A stretch of 64,000 bases of DNA from Actinacidiphila cocklensis. GTDB lineage: Bacteria; Actinomycetota; Actinomycetes; Streptomycetales; Streptomycetaceae. The translations under genes were made by a program, and so were the position numbers. The stretch is taken from NCBI RefSeq assembly GCF_907177275.1, contig NZ_CAJSLV010000013.1, positions 124,001 to 188,000 of the forward strand, given 5' to 3'. The notes beneath the pieces were generated by a model. The model was given only the letters and a program-made list of their open reading frames with translations, had not been told where the DNA came from and made no database searches. This document shows, piece after piece, positions 16,239 through 22,326 of the stretch (position 1 is the stretch's first letter; each line of letters opens with the position of its first letter).

Positions 16239-17090
16239 GCCGGACCGGAAGGCGCCGGCATGGCGGGCGCACCAGTCCGCGAACGTCGCCGGCCTGCGGC
16301 CCAGCAGCCGCTCCACGGTGTCGGTGCGGAAGCCCTCGGTGTCGGCCCGCAGCATGGCGAAGCCCTCGACGAGGGCTTCGGCCAGCGCGGGCGGCGCACC
16401 GTCGGGGAAGCGGGCCGCCACCGCCTCCCGCGCGGTCCGCGCGGGGCGTACGGTGATCGGCCGGCCGGCGGCGGCGGCGATGACCGCCACCTGCTCGGCC
16501 ACCGTGAAGGCCTCGGCGCCGGTGAGCGCGTACTGCTCGCCCCGGTGCCCCTCGCCGGTGAGGGCGAGCACGGCGACCGCCGCGATGTCGGCGGGGTCGA
16601 TCGGCGCGATACGGCCAGGCCCGACCGGGTCGAGGACGTAGCCGTCCTCGCGGATGGTGGGGAGCCAGTCCAGCGCGTTGGTCATGAAGCCGCCGGGCCG
16701 CAGCACGGTGGCCGGGATGCCGGAGCCGCGGACGATCTGCTCGCGCTCGTGGTGCCAGCGGCCCATCGCGGGCATCGGGTCGCCCAGCACGTTGGTCGAG
16801 GACAGGTGCACGACGTGCCGTACGCCGGCGGTGCGCGCGGCCTCGACGGCGTGGGCGGTGGTGTCGGTGCCGATGCCGGGTGTGAGCAGGAACAGCCGGT
16901 CGGCGCCGGCGAAGGCGGCGGTCAGCGTGGCGGGCACGGTCAGGTCGCCGGTGACGCGTTCGGCGCTCGCGGGCAGCGCGGCTGCGCGGGCCGGGTCGCG
17001 CACCAGCACGCGGAAGGCGGCGCCTGCGGCGTCGAGTTGCCTGACCAGCTCCCGGCCGACGTTTCCGGTGCCGCCGGTGACGAGTATCAT
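16224..17090 (-). CDS. NmrA-like NAD(P)-binding reductase
   Basis: 288 residues of the atypical short-chain dehydrogenase group (NmrA/QOR2-like). The Rossmann motif ILVTGGTGNVGRELVRQL opens the protein, VRDPARAAAL follows the second strand as an NADP-type phosphate-binding loop, and LSSTNVLGD and LRPGGFMTNAL are conserved. Such proteins reduce quinones or act as redox sensors. The ATG is at 17090. The gene is divergent from a MarR regulator with two related AT-rich operators in the gap, so I infer that this reductase belongs to an electrophile- or quinone-responsive pair. Its end overlaps the convergent lipoprotein gene by 15 bases. Confidence 0.85.
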   Translation of the reverse strand: MILVTGGTGNVGRELVRQLDAAGAAFRVLVRDPARAAALPASAERVTGDLTVPATLTAAFAGADRLFLLTPGIGTDTTAHAVEAARTAGVRHVVHLSSTNVLGDPMPAMGRWHHEREQIVRGSGIPATVLRPGGFMTNALDWLPTIREDGYVLDPVGPGRIAPIDPADIAAVAVLALTGEGHRGEQYALTGAEAFTVAEQVAVIAAAAGRPITVRPARTAREAVAARFPDGAPPALAEALVEGFAMLRADTEGFRTDTVERLLGRRPATFADWCARHAGAFRSGSAGQ

Positions 17091-17112
17091 CGGGTTCTCC
17101 TCGGGTCGTTTG

Positions 17113-17161
17113 CCGTCTAATGATCCGGCGGAGAGAACGCTAGTCGGCTAATCATTAGCCG
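17113..17161. promoter_or_regulatory. MarR operators in the NmrA-MarR divergent promoter
   Basis: CGGCTAA-TCA-TTAGCCG (17145-17161) is a perfect 7-3-7 inverted repeat. A second partial copy, CGTCTAATGATCCGG, lies at 17113-17127, sharing CTAATGA with the first. The pair fills the 118-bp gap between the reductase and the MarR gene, so one repressor can control both promoters. Confidence 0.7.
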
Positions 17162-17208
17162 TCAATCGATTCCGTGGGCGACCCGCGCCCCGCTGCCGGG
17201 AGGCCGCG

Positions 17209-17646
17209 ATGCCCGAATTCCTCGACCTGCACAGCAGGACGACCAAGGTGCTGCGGGCGCTCGCCGACGAGGCGATGCGCGCCAACGGCCTGCACTACGG
17301 GCAGCACCACCTGCTCGCCGCCCTGTGGGAGCAGGACGGCAGGACGCCGGGCGAGGTCGCTGCGAAGCTGCACGTGACCACTCCGACGGTGGTCAAGATG
17401 GCCGACCGGATGACCGCGACGGGCCTGCTGGTGCGCCGCCGCGACGACCGGGACAACCGGCTGGTCCGGCTGTGGCTCACCGACGCGGGACGCGCACTGC
17501 GTGAACCGGTCGAAGCCGCGCGGCGGGAGCTGGAGGAGCAGGTCACCGCGGACCTGGACGGCACCGAGCGCGCCGCGCTGATGGCGGCCCTCACGAAGGT
17601 CAACCGCGCGGCGGAAGAACTGGCCGACCGCACGCCGGCCCCCTGA
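17209..17646 (+). CDS. MarR family transcriptional regulator
   Basis: 145 residues with a typical MarR winged helix: GLHYGQHHLLAALWEQDG, helix-turn-helix TPGEVAAKLHVTTPTVVKMADRM and wing RRRDDRDNRLVRLWLT. The ATG at 17209 follows GGGAGG. The palindromes at 17113-17161, shared with the divergent reductase gene, are its likely operators. The 3' end approaches the inositol-phosphate-synthase-like gene convergently with a 24-bp gap. There is no conserved sensing cysteine in the N-terminal helix, so a ligand rather than thiol oxidation probably triggers release. Confidence 0.87.
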   Translation: MPEFLDLHSRTTKVLRALADEAMRANGLHYGQHHLLAALWEQDGRTPGEVAAKLHVTTPTVVKMADRMTATGLLVRRRDDRDNRLVRLWLTDAGRALREPVEAARRELEEQVTADLDGTERAALMAALTKVNRAAEELADRTPAP

Positions 17647-17670
17647 CCCGGTCGCCCCGGGCCGCCCGGC

Positions 17671-18843
17671 TCAGCCCTTTGCGGCAGCCGTGGCGGCCCA
17701 GGTGCGGAGGTGGTCGTACTGGGGGGTGAGGCGGTGGTCGGTCGCGCCCATCGGGTCCTTGAAGAAGAAGGCGAACTGCGGCTGCACCCCCGACGCGCCG
17801 CAGGCCATGGCGCGGCCCATCAGCCGTACCAGGTCCAGGACCAGCGGCGCGGCCAGCGCCGAGTCGCAGCCCTGCCAGGTGAACTGCATCGTCATCCGCA
17901 CCCCTAGGAAGCCGTCGAAGGCGATGTGGTCCCACGCCGTCTTCCAGTCGCCGAGCGACGGCACCTCGTCGATGTGCACCTCGCCCTCGACCGGGTCGGG
18001 CAGCAGCTCCGCGAGGCTGCGCGCCTTGGAGGCGGTCTTGCTCGCCGCGGCGGACGGGTCCGCGAGCGTCGCCCCGTCGCCGCCGCCGAGCAGATTCGTG
18101 CCCGACCAGGCCCGAACGCGGAGCGCGCGGTGCGCGAACATCGGTGCGAGCGCGCTCCTGACCAGGGTCTCGCCGGTCTTCCCGTCGTTGCCCGTGTAAG
18201 GGACACCGATGCTGCGGGCGAGTTCGTCGAGCGCGGGCAGCCGCATCGCGCCCGACGGGGTGAAGTCGACGTAGCCGCACCCGGAGCCGAGCGCGGCATA
18301 GGCGTAGAGGGCGTGGGGGGGCAGTACGGGGTCGGGTCCCGCCAGTGCCGTCCGCAGCGCGGCCAGGTCGGCGAAGGCGGGGTGCGGGGCCGGTTGCGGG
18401 GCGGTCGAGGACAGGTTGACCACCACGACGCAGTCCAGCCCGTGCCGCTCGCGGAAGTCCGCCAACTGCCCGGCTATCGCGGCCGCCTGCGGTGCCTGGG
18501 AGCCGGCCGCCACGCCGACGCCGGGCCGGATCTCCCGGTCGGCCGCGGCCAGCGCCTTCCCTACGGCGACCGGCAGGTCCGCGGGCAGGACGCCTGCCGC
18601 GACCAGCTGTTCCGCCCTTTTGGCCAGCGGGACGCCGGTGATGTCGCAGCCGCCGAAGACCAGGTCGCCGACCGGGGTGAGGCCCGCCGCGCGGAAGTCG
18701 GGCAGCTCGGTGACGCAGCCGACCGGCGGGGCGAGCCCCGCCGCGACGGCCGCGGCGCCGACGACGACCGTCGTGGCCACGGAACCGCGTGCGCCGATGA
18801 TCCACACCCCCAGCCGGGGACCGTGTGCGGTGGCCGAACCCAT
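17671..18843 (-). CDS. Myo-inositol-1-phosphate-synthase-like NAD-dependent enzyme
   Basis: 390 residues of the inositol-1-phosphate synthase family. It has the NAD-binding start GVWIIGARGSVATTVVVGA and the core motif YTGNDGKTGETLVRSALAP, which corresponds to the conserved GDD-K-GQT segment of known synthases, then a GTNLLGGGDGA segment. Classical synthases convert glucose-6-phosphate to inositol-3-phosphate; this shorter, diverged form may act on another sugar phosphate. The ATG at 18843 follows GGAGGTG, so the longer start at 18864 is unlikely. It is divergent from the ROK regulator gene, and an operator at 18982-19008 almost identical to the one before the sugar ABC transporter ties it to that sugar regulon. 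Confidence 0.8.
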   Translation of the reverse strand: MGSATAHGPRLGVWIIGARGSVATTVVVGAAAVAAGLAPPVGCVTELPDFRAAGLTPVGDLVFGGCDITGVPLAKRAEQLVAAGVLPADLPVAVGKALAAADREIRPGVGVAAGSQAPQAAAIAGQLADFRERHGLDCVVVVNLSSTAPQPAPHPAFADLAALRTALAGPDPVLPPHALYAYAALGSGCGYVDFTPSGAMRLPALDELARSIGVPYTGNDGKTGETLVRSALAPMFAHRALRVRAWSGTNLLGGGDGATLADPSAAASKTASKARSLAELLPDPVEGEVHIDEVPSLGDWKTAWDHIAFDGFLGVRMTMQFTWQGCDSALAAPLVLDLVRLMGRAMACGASGVQPQFAFFFKDPMGATDHRLTPQYDHLRTWAATAAAKG

Positions 18844-18981
18844 GCCTTCACCTCCGTGCGTCACCTGCTGCGGAGCGTTCGGGGAAGCGTGCCCTCAAGG
18901 CCGGGGAAGAGCGTGGGACGAGCGGCCGCCGGGGCCGTGGGGCGCGGTCGGCTCATCCGCGCTCACGGCGCCGACGTAGCT

Positions 18982-19008
18982 GTTCGTCAGTTCAGCGAAT
19001 AAACTAAT
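18982..19008 (-). promoter_or_regulatory. ROK-type operator, site 1 (inositol-phosphate-synthase-like gene)
   Basis: Read toward the gene, the 27-base site runs from ATTAGTTTATTCGC to CTGACGAAC and matches the transporter site at 29145-29171 at 26 of 27 bases. It lies 138 bases upstream of the start at 18843. The 526-bp divergent gap 18844-19369 contains no gene; apart from sites 1 and 2 I see only GC-rich spacer in it. Confidence 0.75.
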
Positions 19009-19281
19009 CACCCCTTCCCCTTGCGGCAAGAGGCAGTCAAGAATCCATCGAACGCACCACGCGCCGACCCGACGTGGGAAACCCTGAGGCGGTGCCCCGG
19101 CAGAGCGGGGGCCGGGGTCGAGTCCGTGGAAGTCGACGCGTAAGGTGCATCCCCGGCATCCGTGGGCGATCATCGCCGACACCCGTGGTGGCCGGCCGCG
19201 GCTGCCACCGCAGGCCCCGTCTTTTGCCCCGGCTTTGCTGTGAGTGTCATTGAACGCCGTTGACCTGCGGTGGAGCGTCTC

Positions 19282-19302
19282 TTAGTTTGGTGAATGAATA
19301 AA
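19282..19302 (+). promoter_or_regulatory. ROK-type operator, site 2 (autoregulatory)
   Basis: TTAGTTTGGTGAATGAATAA, a diverged version of the same element, 67-88 bases upstream of the ROK gene and oriented toward it. It implies autoregulation. Confidence 0.5.
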
Positions 19303-19369
19303 TGGGCCAGAGAGGTTTGCCGAGCGGGACCGGGTGCGGTCCGCGCCGGCGGAGAAAGGTCGCAGCGTG

Positions 19370-20677
19370 ATGAACGGCGGCGGGCAGCCGGCGAGCAAGC
19401 AGAGCATGCGCCGGCACAACCTCGCGCTGGTGCTCCGTCAGGTGGCGGCCGGCCAGAGCGCGTCGCGGGCCACCGTCGCCGCCCGGGTGGGCCTGACCAA
19501 AGCCACCGTCTCCTCGCTCGTCGAGGAGTTGCGGCTGGCCGGGCTCGTCATCGAGCACGTGCCGGAGAACCAGGGCAGGGTCGGCCGCCCCGGCGGCGCG
19601 CTCGCGCTCAACCCGCAGGGCGCGGCCGGCGTCGGCGTCGAGGTCAACGTCGACTACACCGCGGTGTGCGTCGCCGACCTGACCGGCGCCCCCCGGGTCC
19701 GGCTCACCGAGCGGGCCGACAACCGCGGCCGGGACGCCGAGGAGACGCTGTACACGGCCGGCCGGCTCGCGGCCCGCGCGTGCGCCGCCGCCCGGCGGGC
19801 AGGACTGACCCCGGTCCAGGTCACCCTGGGCGTCCCGGGCCTCGTCCACGACGACAAGGTGCTGCACGCCCCCAACCTGGACTGGCGCCACGTCCCCGCC
19901 GCGGAACTGCTGGTGCGGGGCCTGGGCCGGCAGCGGCTCGCGGTCTCGGTCGACAACGAGGCCAACCTCGCCGCGATCGGCGAGTTCCAGGCCAGGCCGG
20001 CCGGCGCCGGTGCGAGCTTCCTGTACGTGTCGGGCGAGATCGGCATCGGCGCCGGGCTGATGGTGGACGGCACGCTCTTTCGCGGCGGCGGCTTCGCCGG
20101 CGAGATCGGCCATGTCACGGTGCTCCCCGACGGACCCGAGTGCGGCTGCGGCGCGCGCGGCTGCCTGGAGCGGTACGCGGGCCAGGACGCGCTGCTCGAA
20201 GCCGCCGCGCTCGACACGGTGAGCGCGACCCGGCTGGGCTCGGCGCCCGCCGCGGCCGCCACCGCGACCCGTACCGTCGGCGGTTCCGGGCGCCCCGCGC
20301 TGCAGGACCCGCCGACCGAGGCCAACGCCCCGGTGGAGCGGCTCGCCGCGCTGGCCGCCGAGGGCGACGAGGCCGCGGTCAGGGCGCTCGCGGTGGCCGG
20401 CCGGGCGCTGGGTGTCGCGCTGTCCGGCGCGGTGAACCTGCTCGACCCGCCCGAGGTGGTGATCGGCGGGATATACGCCAGGCTGGCGCCCTGGCTGATC
20501 CCCGGTCTCCAGGTGCAGTTGCACGAGCGGGTCACCTCGGGCCGCTGGCGGTCCGACCGGCTCCAGGTCTCCGGGCTCGGCACCGAGGCCGCGGTGCGCG
20601 GCGCCGCGGGCGCCGGGGTGCAGGAGATCCTGCGCGACCCGTCGGCGTACATCGACCTGACCAGCCCGGTGCTCTGA
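19370..20677 (+). CDS. ROK family transcriptional regulator
   Basis: 435 residues. An N-terminal winged helix (about 20-65; SRATVAARVGLTKATVSSLV) binds DNA; a sugar-kinase-like ROK domain follows, with the phosphate motif-like VDNEANLAAIGE and the zinc motif CGCGARGCLE (Cys258, Cys260, Cys265). A low-complexity insert near residues 285-320 is not conserved. Proteins of this type (XylR, NagC, Mlc) repress sugar genes until the sugar or its phosphate binds. The start is the ATG at 19370, adjoining a GTG at 19367, behind GGAGAAAGG. Four related operators flank it and mark the ThuA gene, the sugar ABC operon and the inositol-phosphate-synthase-like gene as targets. The effector is unknown. Confidence 0.9.
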   Translation: MNGGGQPASKQSMRRHNLALVLRQVAAGQSASRATVAARVGLTKATVSSLVEELRLAGLVIEHVPENQGRVGRPGGALALNPQGAAGVGVEVNVDYTAVCVADLTGAPRVRLTERADNRGRDAEETLYTAGRLAARACAAARRAGLTPVQVTLGVPGLVHDDKVLHAPNLDWRHVPAAELLVRGLGRQRLAVSVDNEANLAAIGEFQARPAGAGASFLYVSGEIGIGAGLMVDGTLFRGGGFAGEIGHVTVLPDGPECGCGARGCLERYAGQDALLEAAALDTVSATRLGSAPAAAATATRTVGGSGRPALQDPPTEANAPVERLAALAAEGDEAAVRALAVAGRALGVALSGAVNLLDPPEVVIGGIYARLAPWLIPGLQVQLHERVTSGRWRSDRLQVSGLGTEAAVRGAAGAGVQEILRDPSAYIDLTSPVL

Positions 20678-20695
20678 ACGATCACCAACTCCCGC

Positions 20696-20725
20696 CCGGA
20701 TCGACCGAATTGACGGCCGATCCGG
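20696..20725 (+). terminator. Possible terminator of the ROK gene
   Basis: An 8-bp perfect stem (CCGGATCG with CGATCCGG) around a 14-base loop, 18 bases after the ROK stop codon. It is weaker than the other hairpins here. Confidence 0.35.
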
Positions 20726-20773
20726 CGGTGAAGGCCGGGACGGAAGCGCTTCGTGGCTTGTCTGTGACAACCC

Positions 20774-20818
20774 TTGACGCTCCGCGCTCGGCCAATTAGT
20801 TTTTTGAACCAACGAACC
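20774..20818 (+). promoter_or_regulatory. Promoter and ROK-type operator, site 3 (ThuA gene)
   Basis: A -35 box TTGACG (20774-20779) is 17 bases from TAGTTT (20797-20802), a possible -10. The element ATTAGTTTTTTGAACC begins at 20795 and continues with AACGAACC, so the operator covers the -10 region, as expected for repression. The gap 20678-21013 holds this promoter, the weak hairpin at 20696 and a leader of almost 200 bases without a gene. Confidence 0.6.
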
Positions 20819-21013
20819 AATTCATCACTCCGCTCGCGGTTTGCGCTGATCAGCGCGCCACGTCGGAGCTGAGGCATCCCTTGCCCCCACCAAGCCGCAG
20901 GACGGACCCGTCGCCGCCCGGCGCGAGCAGACGTGCTTCGCCGCGCCCCGACGCGCTCCGTCCGCTCCACCCTGCGGCACATCCCCCCGCAGTGCGTCAC
21001 ACGAGGAGCCGCC

Positions 21014-22240
21014 ATGCGCACGCCCCGCCCACGCACCCGTCTTGCCCTGCTCGCGGCACTGAGCCTGTCCGCGGCAGCGTTACTGACCGCCACCGCCCCC
21101 GCGGTGAGCGCCGCCCCCGCCCCGGCGTCCGCCGACCGGGCCGCGGCGGCCCCCTTCAAGGTGCTGGTGTTCTCCAAGACCACCGGCTACCGCCACGACT
21201 CCATCCCGGCCGGCGTCGCCGCGATCCAGCAGCTGGGCCAGCAGAACAACTTCACCGTCGTCGCCACCGAGGACGACACGCAGTTCACCGACGCCAACCT
21301 CGCGCAGTACGCGGCCGTGGTCTTCCTGTCGGCGACCGGCGACCCGGTGACCACCCAGGCGGAGAAGGACGCCTTCCAGCGCTACATCGAGAAGGGCGGC
21401 GGCTACGTGGGCGTCCACGCCGCCTCCGACAGCGGCTACTCCTGGTCCTGGTACGGCAACCTGGTCGGCGCGTACTTCAAGCAGCACCCGGCCATCCAGG
21501 CCGCCACCGTCAACATCGAGGACCACGCCCACCCCTCGACCACGGGGCTGCCGAACTCGTACACCCACACCGACGAGTGGTACGACTTCCAGACCAACCC
21601 GCGCTCCACGGTGCACGTCCTGGCCTCGGTGGACGACAACTCCTACACCGGCTCCACGATGGGTGCCGACCACCCCACCACCTGGTGCCACAACTTCGAC
21701 GGCGGCCGCGCCTGGTACACCGGCATGGGCCACACCACCGAGAGCTACACCGAGCCTAACTTCCTGCACCTGCTGCTCGGCGGCATCCAGACCGCGGCCG
21801 GCGTCGTGCCCGCCGACTGCACGGTCAGCTCCACCCCGCCGCCCGTCGATCACGGCATCCACCTCAAGGCGCACGCCAACGGCAAGTTCGTGACCGCGCC
21901 GAGCGGCACGCAGCCGCTGATCGCGAGCAGCACCACCGTGGGCACCAACGAGACCTTCGACGAGGTCGACCTCGGCGGCGGCAACGTCGCGCTGCGCGCC
22001 CACGTCAACAACCAGTTCGTGACCGCGGAGAACGCCGGTGCGCAGCCGCTGATCGCCAACCGGGCCGCGGCCGCCGGGTGGGAGACCTTCCAGCTGATCC
22101 ACAACTCCGACGGCAGCATCAGCCTCAAGGCCACGGTCAACGGCAAGTACGTCACGGCCGAGAACGCCGGCGCGGCGGCGCTGATCGCCAACCGTACGGC
22201 GATCGGCCCGTGGGAGGAGTTCGACCTCTCCACCAGCTGA
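21014..22240 (+). CDS. Secreted ThuA-domain protein with fascin-like beta-trefoil
   Basis: 408 residues. Residues 1-46 form a signal peptide; about 47-267 are a ThuA domain (trehalose-utilisation family, a flavodoxin/glutamine-amidotransferase-like fold; FKVLVFSKTTGYRHDSI, GGGYVGVHAASDS, WYTGMGHTTESYTEPNFL); 282-408 are a fascin-like beta-trefoil of three repeats of about 42 residues. ThuA-family proteins act on disaccharide or 3-keto-sugar metabolism, but this exported form has no proven reaction. The ATG at 21014 follows GAGGAG. Codon 23 (21080-21082) is TTA, suggesting bldA-dependent translation. A ROK-type operator lies in its promoter, and the PQQ sugar dehydrogenase with a near-identical trefoil follows 86 bp downstream, probably in the same operon. 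Confidence 0.88.
   Translation: MRTPRPRTRLALLAALSLSAAALLTATAPAVSAAPAPASADRAAAAPFKVLVFSKTTGYRHDSIPAGVAAIQQLGQQNNFTVVATEDDTQFTDANLAQYAAVVFLSATGDPVTTQAEKDAFQRYIEKGGGYVGVHAASDSGYSWSWYGNLVGAYFKQHPAIQAATVNIEDHAHPSTTGLPNSYTHTDEWYDFQTNPRSTVHVLASVDDNSYTGSTMGADHPTTWCHNFDGGRAWYTGMGHTTESYTEPNFLHLLLGGIQTAAGVVPADCTVSSTPPPVDHGIHLKAHANGKFVTAPSGTQPLIASSTTVGTNETFDEVDLGGGNVALRAHVNNQFVTAENAGAQPLIANRAAAAGWETFQLIHNSDGSISLKATVNGKYVTAENAGAAALIANRTAIGPWEEFDLSTS
21857..22237 (+). repeat. Fascin-like domain, copy 1
   Basis: 381 bases encoding 127 residues that match the C-terminus of the next gene (24883-25263) without gaps; by eye I count 12 amino-acid differences. Both copies end at the same C-terminal residues, FDLSTS. 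Each contains three internal repeats of the type LKAHANGKFVTA...PLIA. Confidence 0.9.
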
Positions 22241-22255
22241 GCCCCCGCGGAGCAG

Positions 22256-22282
22256 CACGGCCGCACGCCATCCGCGGCCGTG
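22256..22282 (+). other. Intercistronic hairpin between ThuA and PQQ genes
   Basis: CACGGCCGC and GCGGCCGTG form a perfect 9-bp stem with a 9-base loop in the 86-bp gap. It could reduce read-through or stabilise the upstream mRNA, giving unequal amounts of the two secreted proteins. Confidence 0.4.
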
Positions 22283-22326
22283 ATGATCTGTCATGCCCAT
22301 GATCACTCTGGACCAAGGAGACCCAC

